From positions 496,001-560,000 of the forward strand of contig JBANDB010000001.1 of the NCBI GenBank assembly GCA_037576215.1: a DNA stretch of 64,000 bases, written 5' to 3'. Positions within the stretch are counted from its first letter, which is position 1. Each line of letters starts with the position of its first letter. The stretch comes from Armillaria gallica. Taxonomy: Eukaryota > Basidiomycota > Agaricomycetes > Agaricales > Physalacriaceae. The position numbers and the translations under genes were made by a program. Of this stretch, positions 11,814 to 21,432 are shown in pieces. The notes below the pieces were generated by a model. The model saw only the letters and a program-made list of their open reading frames with translations, was not told the origin of the DNA and did no database searches.

Positions 11814-12437
11814 CAGTGTACTACGGGTCCTTGGGACAAATGGAAATAGCTCCAGTCCCTATGGACGGAGTCGCACCAAAATTGACATGGATCTTCCTTT
11901 GTATATTTCGAACATTCTCCAAAAGTTTCGGGCCGAACGATTGAGGATTGCGCGAGGTAGATATTGTGATACATCACAAAATTTCTCAATTTGGCAAGAG
12001 ACAACTTTTATTCGAAGACTACTGGTTTACAACACCAATTATAACCAAGAATAATGCTGCGTTTGAGTAAATCATACTATTGGCTATAACTTTGCCCCTT
12101 ATAGTCAAGGATTTGGGCTTGAACTCGTCCCTCCAGACTACGATTTGTCGGATGGGGCACATTTGAGCCACAGGCGTAACATCAAGTAGGCCTCGGAGAG
12201 ATCGATCCGGTGTTTCCGCGAGCCGTGTCACAGGTGTCCCAAGGACCCATTTGGGACCTGCTACAAAGATCGAATTCATTCTGCTGGACACCTTTACTTG
12301 TCCACAGAATAATGACACATCCTCACTTGTAAGATGTCCTAGTACCGTCTTAAAAAGATTTAGGCCTCAGAACTAATTTAATGTAGCATCATTCGGGGAT
12401 TACCATTGTTGTGTCCCAAGGACCGGGTAGTACACTG
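11814..12437 (+). mobile_element. Tc1/mariner-like MITE (624 bp)
   Basis: Inserted in unit B at a TA: copies A and C read straight through the site. The ends are inverted over about 25 bp (CAGTGTACTAC at the left and GTAGTACACTG at the right, then GGTCCTTGGGACA inside). The flanking TA duplication is at 11812-11813 and 12438-12439. No transposase frame is visible; a 131-codon frame inside is not recognised. TA target and CAGT ends fit the Tc1/mariner superfamily. A non-autonomous element is inferred from size. Confidence 0.8.
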
Positions 12438-12548
12438 TACTCTTCAAAATCTCTTGTCGAAATCTGGACTCTTTGGCATCCGCAACCAATAGGCACGCTC
12501 ACGTTGATTGCTTTTTGGGATTTCCTATTCTACCACTGATGATGTGGC

Positions 12549-12738
12549 TAGTGATGTCTGAGTCAGGCCTAAAGCCTGCGACCCAGCCTGGCCCAGCCTG
12601 GCCCGACCCTAAAAAGCCTGGCCCTGGTGGAGGGCTTTGGCAGGCTCAGGGCTCGGGCTCACACTTTGTCAAAGCCTGACCCACCAAAGCCCAGCCCAAG
12701 CCCGAAAAACCCGGCCCGGCCCGACCCGGACATCACTA
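12549..12738 (+). mobile_element. hAT-like MITE (190 bp)
   Basis: Starts TAGTGATGTC and ends GACATCACTA, a perfect 10-bp inverted terminus. It is flanked by GATGTGGC (12541-12548) and GATGCGGC (12739-12746), an 8-bp target duplication with one mismatch. Copies A and C show the unoccupied site. The body is built of GC-rich GGGTC/GGCCC runs. The 8-bp duplication points to the hAT superfamily. Confidence 0.8.
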
Positions 12739-12746
12739 GATGCGGC

Positions 12747-13554
12747 AGAGGCACAGGCATTGTCAGGTTACTTTTCCCTCCATTCATGGATCTACGTTCC
12801 CTCTTATGTATTGACGTGGGGGTGTAGTATGGTTCAAGTTAATTACCAACAGTTATGAACCCAAGATGATACCTTGTCTTATCAATGGTTCCAGTAAAAT
12901 CAGCCTCTCGTAACACTTTCTGTTAAAGTCATAACCACTGTCTTCGATTATTATTGACCGGACTTGAGCATTTTGAACTCGGTTTAAGCTTAGGGACCAA
13001 AGTGGTGGCAAGATAACCGGGAGATCACTATTATATAAATCCGATCACTGGCTCAATTAATCGACGTAATATGTAGATCATTATGTAAGATCAGGCACGG
13101 AGGCACTGCTATCAATATTATGAGTGAGTGAGTAGTGAGTAAGCGCATATATTGTTAGCTATCCGGATGAACCAAGCTCTATTCTTACGACACAGTCAAG
13201 CTATTACCTCGTGGGTCGTCAGCCATCTTAATCTGACTGGTAGAAGCTGCAGGCGGGACAATAAGAATCGATATGGGGGGCTGCCGAGAAGGTTAGCAAG
13301 AAAGAATAGAAATATTGAAGTGATTGAAATCGCACAGTACTGTTCAGGAAAGCGACGGCTGTAATATATTGCTTAATACAAAGTCACAGTGCGCCAGATG
13401 GTACAGACTTACTACTGCCAACAGGTCCGCAGACAAGCCGGCGGTTTGCAGCTCGCAGGATGGAAAAGGCTAAACTTGCAGTTGGACTGCTCGCATCGAA
13501 TCTAGAAAGATAGACGGCAAAAAATAAGAGAAATGCAGCACACGTAAGAATACC
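12747..13554. other. Conserved non-coding stretch of unit B
   Basis: Very similar to 2650-3450 (A) and 23460-24280 (C), with no frame shared by the three copies. No gene recognised. Confidence 0.4.
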
Positions 13555-13842
13555 TTGTCGTACGTATTCGTCAGGCTAAGTTTGTGGAGGTCAGAAGAAG
13601 TTCATATGTTTGCCAGGATACTAAGGACGCACAAGAGTGTAAGCATGACCGCATCGAGTGTAGAAATTCCTGACTCTGAAAACGAGGTTATTGGGAGAGC
13701 GGATGCAGCGGTAAGATGTAGCTTACTGGCGACGGCGGCACATCGTAATAGAGTGGAGGAAAGGATAAGGGTTTATTGCGATGCTGAAAGGCAAATGGAA
13801 GGATGGAGGAGGTCACAGTCAACCTTTCTGTTTATAAGCTAG
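13555..13842 (+). other. Conserved short frame, unit B
   Basis: A 95-codon counterpart of 3453-3713 with the same core (SSVEIPDSENEVIGRADAAV). Not recognised. Confidence 0.25.
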
Positions 13843-13989
13843 TAAGACCGCGATATCATCTTGTATCAAGTAATCCTTCAAGAACAATGTTGCCCGTACT
13901 AGGTGTTTCCGGCAGAGAGAGAAAGCGCTTAATATATCGAGCATTACTATTCAAGGCGCTTGACTTACCGATAATGAACGTCGGAAGTC

Positions 13990-14366
13990 AGGCTCTGAGC
14001 TAGTTGACTGTTTTGTAAGTTCCCCATGAACAGCCTGTATTCACCACCATTTTACAGGCAGCTCGGTACGAAATTCTGAGGCACACAAGCATAGCGAAGG
14101 TAATGTTGTGCACCCAGGAGAGACATGTCCCTAAAACCCATGATACAATCAACTCCCTTCTTGATCGCACGCGTCATAGATGATGAGTCGAAATTTATAT
14201 TGAAGAAATGAAATGACGGTTTGCTTACTAGACCAAGACAATACAGAAGCGCCGGGTTTACAGATCTACCGTTTTGAAAGTCGCGTGCATCCTGAGGTCA
14301 CCGATATAGCCATAAATGCCTAGGAAGACTGGTAGGGACAAAAGCCGGAAGCCACTTGAGAGTCAT
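13990..14366 (-). pseudogene. Membrane-protein-like gene relic, copy B
   Basis: Counterpart of 3895-4262. It lacks about 15 bases inside the hydrophobic exon (near 14150), which shifts the frame, and shows no long ORF on the minus strand. The start region still encodes a hydrophobic N-terminus. Confidence 0.35.
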
Positions 14367-14589
14367 TTTTCACAGACAGAAAAAGCAGCCTTTTCAACTC
14401 CACAACAGAGGCCAGTGCGCAAAAACGAAGCCCTAAAAGGTATCAATTTAGCGAAGTCTTTCTCGATCCAGAAAATGCTGTCGGTAAAGCGGCAATGAAA
14501 AACTTTACCTCCTATGGAGCAATGGTCTTGAGGTATCTTCTCGTTTTACGGAGCGCAAACCAAGGGCGTAAAAACGGAAACTGAAATCG

Positions 14590-14961
14590 GAACAACGAAT
14601 GGAGCAGCCTTGCGAATGAGTGTTTTGAGAAAGTCCTCAGCATAGTTGCTCTCGGGATGCGCGTGGTAGTATTCTATCTCTCGTGACAGCAGCACAAAGG
14701 GGACGAGCACAGGGTATCGTCAACTTGGATGCTGAGATGACCGTCAGGATACAGACTTCTTTTCAATAGTGTCCTGAATGAGGCCATCAAACTTCCTTTC
14801 ACCCCGGGCCCCGGCCACCAACCATAGTATTGACCGTGCCCGCGGAAGATTTCGCCTGGCTTCAGGATCAGCACGCGAAGAGAAAGTGGAACAAGACAAG
14901 TTCCTTCCGATCTTACCGGTTTAAGAGGCTGGTGTCGCTTGGCAAGCTCGAGACCACGCAA
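14590..14961 (-). pseudogene. Unrecognised gene relic, copy B
   Basis: A 95-codon minus-strand frame containing VLILKPGEIFRGHGQYYGWW, equivalent to 4653-4997 in A. Its right part is truncated where homology jumps to the sequence shared with C at 28190, so the N-terminal exon seen in C (25513-25701) is lost. Confidence 0.35.
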
Positions 14962-15120
14962 TAGAGAAGTCGCAGAGTGAATGGGATTTTATGAAATGCT
15001 TTGGTCGACGAACCTGCTTTGTGAATGCGATCATACTATTTGCTTGATTTTCCTCTCAACTGCCTTCATTTCCAGCCTCGCTCCTTCCATCCCTGTCATC
15101 CTTACGCTGGGGCCGCTGCT

Positions 15121-15546
15121 TAGTCTCTCGTAGACAGACAACGATACAGACCTATTGATGGAAGGTAGGGACGGTCTGTATGTAGTCTGTTGCTTAATCG
15201 GGCCATCTGCCTTGCAACCCAGTTATTACTAATTTGATGGGAAGCCGGCAGCGCATAACTGATTTATTAACGGTCTTGCGACGCGTTTGAAGGCTATATA
15301 ATGCTATAAACTTACGATATAGCGTCTCTTATCGGATAAAATTAATTTATTATCAAGGGAAAGATGGTACATGCATTATTTTCTGTCCAGACGCGATGAC
15401 CGGCTTGGAATCGGCACTCTAAACTTGCCGCCGGTATCCTCAAATGCGATTCGGTTTAGCACAGTGCCGATGGACGGCAATCAAATTATGTCATGCTTTG
15501 TAATAACACGGTTGCAAGTAAACCCCCCGCGTTAAACAATAGACTA
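15121..15546 (+). mobile_element. DNA-transposon-like insertion with 9-bp TSD (426 bp)
   Basis: Present only in copy B. Copies A and C run directly from the left flank into the right flank. The flanks carry GCCGCTGCT on both sides (15112-15120 and 15547-15555). The ends are short inverted repeats (TAGTCT at the left, AGACTA at the right). No coding frame. A 9-bp duplication would fit the Mutator-like group, but the flank is itself a CCG/CTG-rich repeat, so TSD length is uncertain. Confidence 0.6.
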
Positions 15547-16295
15547 GCCGCTGCTGCATCTTCCAATGTTTGCCGCCTACCTCATCACCCACCGTCTTTT
15601 GGAGTGTTGTCCGGTTCCATCTACCTCTCAAGGAACGCGTATTACTTTTCCTTTGATGACCCAGCATCCAAGTCTCAGGTGCGGATATACCGTCAACGTT
15701 GGCTGTTATTCAGCTTTATATGGGAGAAGAGTGCGAACGGCTTCAATTGACATGGGAACGCGATTCAGAGGTTGTATCTATCGCCGTTTCATTTCGTTGC
15801 TGGTGGTGGATCTTCTGCCCGTTGCATAGGGGAGCAGCACCACCCGAAACCCCACAGTGGAAAAAGGAGCAATGAGCCTGAGTTTACCAGTCAGTCGGGA
15901 TAGCTACATTACTCGATACTTCGAAATTAATCGGGTTTAAAGGTGTTTACACAAGTCTAATTGGTAAGCGGTTCTCGAAACTTCGTCGTCTGTACCTGAC
16001 GTCTGCCACGCAGACGTCGCCTTCCGCCTCATGGCGCGTATCCGCTTCACAGCGCGTATTGGCCTCTCCGCTGAGACGGCCCCAGTTTTGTCATGTGAGT
16101 GGCAGTGACTTATTCAGCCTCGGTAGACTGACAGTGAATGTGTCTCAGTTGCATGTTGCCTCATATGAACCATCTGGCGGGATGACGAGCTTCCTTAGCA
16201 CCCTCACCATCTCGCCAGGTATGGTTATTGGTATTCCGAGCGACTTAGCGAGCACCTCGAAACCAATTAGAACTACGGCAACAACTTCAATGTGT

Positions 16296-16353
16296 GGTCC
16301 CCTATGGCATAACCCGTGAATCATCGATCTCGGTTCGATTCCGAGAGGGTCCA
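16296..16353 (+). pseudogene. tRNA-like sequence T4, copy B
   Basis: Acceptor-like ends (GGTCCCC with AGGGTCC), an A-box-like TGGCATAACCCG, and a perfect T arm (CTCGG, loop TTCGATT, CCGAG). Only about 58 nt long with no anticodon arm. Copy C has the same at 28720-28777. Confidence 0.55.
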
Positions 16354-16590
16354 TAGACAGAAGCCCAGTAGAATCCTCCTTTTTCACATTGAAATATTAT
16401 CTTGAAACCTGATTTTCCTGCGTACCGTGATTGTTCTCATTCATCTGAGCCAGCGCAAAAAAAAAGGTTTCGTTCTTGACAAATAGCCACCCGTCATTCG
16501 AACTGTCCCTTTGCCTTCTCTTTGCTAGTCGACAGGTAGATAAGAGCCCACAGGAACCTTTGAATCAGAAGCTATGTTGACGGCATTGAT

Positions 16591-16687
16591 ATACTCTTTG
16601 GAACAATCGTATAATTACTCACGCGCAAGCGTTATTACGCCACAAGGCGACTTATCGATGATCTCGGTTCGAATCCAAGAGGGTCTA
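16591..16687 (+). pseudogene. tRNA-like sequence T5, copy B
   Basis: A D-region like T7 (GGAACAATCGTATAATTACT), then two small hairpins (CGCGCAAGCG and CGCCACAAGGCG) where the anticodon arm should be, then a T arm with GGTTCGAATCC. Counterpart in C: 29035-29131, where the acceptor pairing is better. Confidence 0.5.
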
Positions 16688-18419
16688 TAATGCCCCTCCA
16701 AGCAAATCATTTTCAAGGTCTTTTTGTTCTACTTATACTATAATACAATTTCCAAACAGTCAGAAAAATCCAAAATTCTGAGCCTCCGTAGGCCTCCGTA
16801 AGGAAGGATCCCTAATTTTCGACTTAGCAAGGCACGTGCAGAAAGCCGATTTTGACGTTCGTTGCATTGCTCAATGCTTACCTGAGCACTCGTCCTATAC
16901 TTTGAACCGTCCGCGTCGGGCCTTCAGGCATAATCTCACTTTGTGTTCTTTTTGCTGGTCGACAGTCTATCCTCTCTTGCCAAGTCGGGCACTCAGATCT
17001 GGGGCAAATTAGGTGCGTTATCTTTTTCTTTCTCTAGGATGAATCTTGCAGGCGATACAGGATCATGCTCTTTGAAGGACAATACCACCCGCTTGGGCTG
17101 GGCTCGATACCGTAGCGCGATGAGTCTTACGGCCCTATAGTACATCTAAAGGCGCATATATGCAAGGCTTTGATGTCGAAAAGAAAAGGAAGAAGTGCGT
17201 GACCATTTCTTCTTTCGCAAACACGAATCTCATACTAATAGTCAAGACTAGCTAAGGCTTGTCACCAGTCGGAAAAGACGCCGCGGGGACGTATTCTGTT
17301 TCGCCTTCCACTACGTATGCCTGTATGCCTTGCCGTCCGATATAATTCGACACGGACGACCAGTCGCTATAAAATGCTACGTCGTCGAGGCTCAAAAAAT
17401 TCTATCCCGGGCGATATCATCGCGTGCTGGCAGCACACCTACCCAGCGAACGAGTTCTGCAACCGTCTTATCTCCTCGCTGACGAAGCAGGCCCGCTGTC
17501 CAATGTCGAAGCTCTCCAGCAACGCTCTCTAAAAGGCGCCGTCATCCAAAGCGACCCTACCAATCCCGTTGTCTTCCAGCCTCCCTTACTAAGACGTACT
17601 CCTTCCCACCCACTCACCCTTTCAAGAGCAATAATCGGAGCTTCTGATTCCCTCCAGCCATCCTTCTTCCCGGGGACATCCTGTATACCCAATCTTGTCA
17701 ATGGCTCGTTGGCACGGTCCTACCATCCAAGGACGACTCGGCTCGGCTCGTTTGGCCTATACAATTCCTTTCCCTCTTTTCTGCGTTAATCCAAGCAGCA
17801 CCTCTTTCATAATCCCTCATCGCTGACTCCCCATCACACGCCATCAAGTTTCTCGGGATCGATGTACCCCTTAGAACGACTATCGAAGGATCACTCGCCG
17901 CGTTTAGCCTCCTTGAGACTCATACAGCTCACCTTTGCGCAATTCAAAACCACACTGTTCTCATCCCCGTCGTCTCGACCACCTTTTATTCTGCCGCACG
18001 CTGATGCAAGGAAGCTATTCTCAGCCCTCGTCGACTCAGATTGCATCAAGACGAGTCGAAGAAGATATTAGGAAGGAAGATGTCGTTGGAAAGACGCATA
18101 CCGAAACCATGGTATTCGCTGTTCGGCTCGGACTTGTCAATGGCTGTCTGATGAATCGTAACCGACAGGCTTAGGCGCGTATTCCTTTTCTTTGGATGGC
18201 CCGCCATCCAAGTCAAGTCTCACAACTAATGTAGTTTCGTGAGCGCGACCAGATGCTATTAGCAAATCGCCATTATCAGGACTGAACCGCTAGGAGGCTA
18301 CTATATTTTGGAGGAATAGTTGCCCCTTTCATTTTGGTGGGCGGTGGGTGCGAGTCTCATTCACTGACTTTGAATGAGGACTTCATGGGGGTCAGTGCAA
18401 GTCCGAGCGTTTTCAGGGC

Positions 18420-18449
18420 CTGGGGTAATGTCGAATCCGGGAGGGTCCA
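18420..18449 (+). pseudogene. tRNA-like 3' remnant
   Basis: Only TCGAATCCGGGAGGGTCCA remains, at the position equivalent to T1 of copy A. Confidence 0.4.
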
Positions 18450-19115
18450 TTTCTCTCAGTTCGTAATCTTTTTTGAAGACTTTTGCGTCTGGACCCGCTG
18501 CCAGGCTGGAATGCCGCTGGTCCTTGGACCCGCTCGGCGCTCGGCGCCAGACAGAAGGTGGACTGGTCAGTGATCACTCATGATTCAGGACTGGTCACTG
18601 GGCCCTTATTGAAATTCGTCACTCGATAAAATGCACTGTAGTGGGGAATCAGGATTGTTCACTGAAAATTTCACATTCTTTCAGTCCTCTTCATAAACAG
18701 AGTTTTTCTTGAATTTCGGAACAATCAAGCGTGGCAAATTCCTGACCATTGCGCGGTACAGATGCCTTAGACTTTGAACGGAACTTGTGCCTTTCATTTA
18801 GGACGGGACTGTGAGACGACTTTGGGTCTCGTGCAGGACAGGTCTAAAGAGCGCTAAAACCTGGTCTGCAGTCTTGGGCACGACCCACTCTGTAAGATGA
18901 CATTCCGTCTCGATGCCAACTTCTTCCAAGTACATGGAATATCTCGCTCCTTTTTCCCACCTGGAAGGACAGCGGCTTATGGACCGCCGGTTTTCCTTCT
19001 CTCTACTTTCCATTAGGGTGTCTCCCCTAAATCGGATGTTCTGTCGGAATACGGAAATATTGTGCTCCACGCGGATTCATGAAACAAAGTTATGATGAAC
19101 GTCACCCATGGTAAG
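18450..19115. other. Decayed stretch of unit B
   Basis: Colinear with about 7232-7655 of copy A. Frames of 60-90 codons, none conserved between copies. No gene recognised. Confidence 0.4.
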
Positions 19116-19187
19116 GGCTCTTTGGTATAATCGTACAGTCACCTTTTGGCAATTGAGCGATCCCCGGTTCGAATCCGGGAGGGTTCA
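19116..19187 (+). pseudogene. tRNA-like sequence T7, best A/B boxes
   Basis: The A box TGGTATAATCG (19123-19133) and B box GGTTCGAATCC (19166-19176) both match the pol III consensus exactly. A perfect T stem is followed by AGGGTTCA. The 20 nt between the D and T arms do not form an anticodon arm. It could act as a pol III promoter of a short RNA or be a SINE head; either is inference. Confidence 0.6.
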
Positions 19188-19597
19188 TCAAGCACATCCA
19201 ATATTGTTTTTTTGTTTCTTGTCGTCACTGGTCCGAGGTCACCGGTTCAGATTTGGGTTTTTCTTAGTAGGGCATTGCAGAGTCGCTTGATACTATTTAC
19301 CTCTCAATCTAGTGTGCCTTCTCTGCAAGTAGGCTCTTCTGTTACTTGCAGCCGGGAGTGGGAACTCATTTATGTCCCAGCGTGCATGCATGTGATGTGG
19401 ATTCAGTGAGCAAAGGATGAGTTATTCTATCATGCGCCGGAACTTTTTATCGGCGGGCGCTCTCTCCTCTTTTTTTAAGAAGAAAAGCGACGGTTCTCTT
19501 CGTACATTGTTCCGCTGTGAACTGATCATCAAAACTTGGTCTACAGTCTTACCACTTTGGGCGTAGCCATAGCGGAGAAGGATGTGTATGCCTGAGC

Positions 19598-19631
19598 TCG
19601 CTTTACTTGGTTCGAATCCGAGGGGGGTCAT
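19598..19631 (+). pseudogene. tRNA-like 3' end, copy B counterpart of T3
   Basis: B box GGTTCGAATCC at 19609-19619 followed by GAGGGGGGTCA. The 5' half is not tRNA-like. Confidence 0.4.
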
Positions 19632-19869
19632 TTTCGAGGAATTGGGTATGCGTCCTCCTTTTTGGAAGGGCGACTACTTACTGGACAATGTTCGATGCAC
19701 GTGGGGCAGAATGATTTTCTTCTGACGCAAAAGTTCCCTTGGCAGCCTCAATATGGACGAGGTACATGCACATTCCTTCTCCGACATACCCAAACACTAG
19801 TGATGCCATCGTCTCACGGCCTATCCCCTCATCCCGCCTCACCCGGTAATAAAAGCTCCCTGTCCCCTC

Positions 19870-20480
19870 TAGTGTTGGTGTTGTGGTGAATCCCTACTAT
19901 TCAAGCTCTCGGTGATGTGAAGAGGAACGTCTAGGGGCGAGAGTGGGCAGCAATATTTCGCGCCAGACCCGAACGGCAAAGCAGTCTGTCGCGGAGATAC
20001 CGTTAAGGATTGGTGTGAGGTCGGAGAGTGATTGAGAGAGGACGGTGTTTTGATCTGCACGTTTTCTCGTTGATGCATTGTTGGAGATACCAAACTTGCC
20101 GGTGTGCGACGTGCATTTAGACGCGGAGCTGGATGAGAGAATGGGGCAAGTCTGGCGGCACAAAATCTTCGTTCAGAGAGTAGCGCGCTCTCCCCATCTC
20201 CCGTCACTTCAAGTACCATTTTCCACTCTCCTCCCCAGCATTCTCCTCGCGAACGACACAAAACCGCTGGGTACAATTCATTCCCCAGAACAAAAAGTCG
20301 CCTTTGCCCTTCCCTTTCCACAGCTTCTCCCACCCAGCCGAGAAATACACTGCCGTCGTGTCGTTGGAGCAGAAGAATGGGCGGAAGAATTGATTACTGC
20401 ACTCGAGAAGGCGAGTTGGAGGGTTATGGTTCCCGTGGCGGGACTGGAGGAGAGGTACTTCTGGTCGAATGCCGAGTCGG
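19870..20480 (-). pseudogene. Unrecognised relic beside HNH gene, copy C
   Basis: A 154-codon minus-strand frame (19869-20333) begins GEAVEREGQRRLFVLGNELY. Counterparts in A, B and D carry frameshifts in this part. Not recognised; possibly a downstream exon or neighbour of the HNH gene. Confidence 0.3.
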
Positions 20481-20499
20481 AAACGACGCTGCCTAGGAG

Positions 20500-21432
20500 A
20501 TGGGGATGGAGTTCATGCTCTTCAAGAGGGCACTGCTCAACACCTCCACCGAACTGCCATCTTCTGCTAGGACACCCAAGTATTTAGATGCCCCAGAAAA
20601 TTGGGCGACCTTGGCACAGGTTGCGTGCAGGACGAGAAGCGTCTCGGATGGAACGGGGAGGTTCTCGTTGTCTGGGGTGGTGAATGTCACTTCTGGGGCC
20701 GGTAATCGTTAGAAGGTATAGATGGATCATATTTTGTAGCGATTTAGGACGTCCTGGATGGGAGTGAGATTGCGTGGGATAGAGTAGTATAGGAGTGATG
20801 CCTACCGCAGATTTCCAGACGAGTAAACTATCCGTGGACATAGTGTTCCGTCGTCATGACATTGAAAAGGGAGTGTACTTTGGTACCATTGAGTTGCTCG
20901 ATGGCCTAGCCAAAAGACTTAGAAACCTGGAGCGAGCTGACAAGGATAAGGTCGTCAAGAGGGTGGAAAACAGACAGATGACCACGCACCTCTTCGTTAC
21001 TCGAGTCTTCGTTAAGGTACATGAACTTTGGCGCAATGTGTGTACACTACGCCTGTTTCCATAATCTCGTCGATGGAAGCCGAAGCCGAAATCTTGGAGA
21101 GCGTATCCTGGTCGCAGTTGCCGGACACTACACATCGGAACCCGTCTCAGAGAAGAGCCTGGGGGGATGGGGTTTCGGTGCCTCCTTCAAATCCGTCTTG
21201 GGTTCATCGCGCGACAAGGACAGACGAGATAGTAGATAAAAGTCTGCCCGAGTTGGGAGAGCTTTGCATAGTCCCGTGTGCATGAATGTCTGGCTTTGAC
21301 GAGCGCGGTGCGGGAGGGGAAGTGGATGATCAAATAGCCCAGTGTTCGTGCGTGAACCAGCCCGGACTTTACAAACTCCAGGGCGTCCGGAATAGTTGTG
21401 GTGGGATGGAGTTCAGCAGCACGGGGCATGAT
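20500..21432 (-). pseudogene. HNH-nuclease family pseudogene, copy C (most complete)
   Basis: Minus-strand gene relic that keeps all regions of the family in order. The start is at about 21429 (MPRAAELHPTTTIPDALEF), followed by ARTLGYLIIHFPSR and AKLSQLGQTF. The middle piece carries the LNGTKVHSLFNVMTT core near 20870-20910. The C-terminal piece reads TPDNENLPVP, LLVLHATCAKVAQFSGA and VLAEDGSS (20493-20690). The core motif order is what I know from Agaricomycete proteins annotated as HNH nucleases (HNH_2-type). Stops interrupt the core and the pieces lie in different frames, some possibly because of introns. Most likely dead. Confidence 0.6.

Larger units (their letters stand above)
15556..18419. 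other. Decayed stretch of unit B with tRNA-like sequences
   Basis: Shares sequence with C (28330-30489) and, from about 17080 on, with A (from 5665). Frames of 60-120 codons (for example 17424-17789 and 17862-18071) partly recur in the other copies but shift frame. Two tRNA-like sequences lie at 16296 and 16591. No gene recognised. Confidence 0.4.
8461..19940. repeat. Segmental tandem repeat, copy B
   Basis: Second direct copy of the segment. It matches copy A over most of its length and copy C nearly throughout. It carries three insertions that are absent at the matching positions of A and C: 11814-12437, 12549-12738 and 15121-15546. Each has a target-site duplication, so they post-date the duplication. 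The end of the copy carries the best preserved tRNA-like sequence (19116-19187). Confidence 0.85.

Noticed and set aside
17862..18071. Retroviral-type protease (ALVDSDCIKTS)
   Set aside because: Only a short resemblance in one of three copies. No glycine after DS, and no neighbouring reverse transcriptase.
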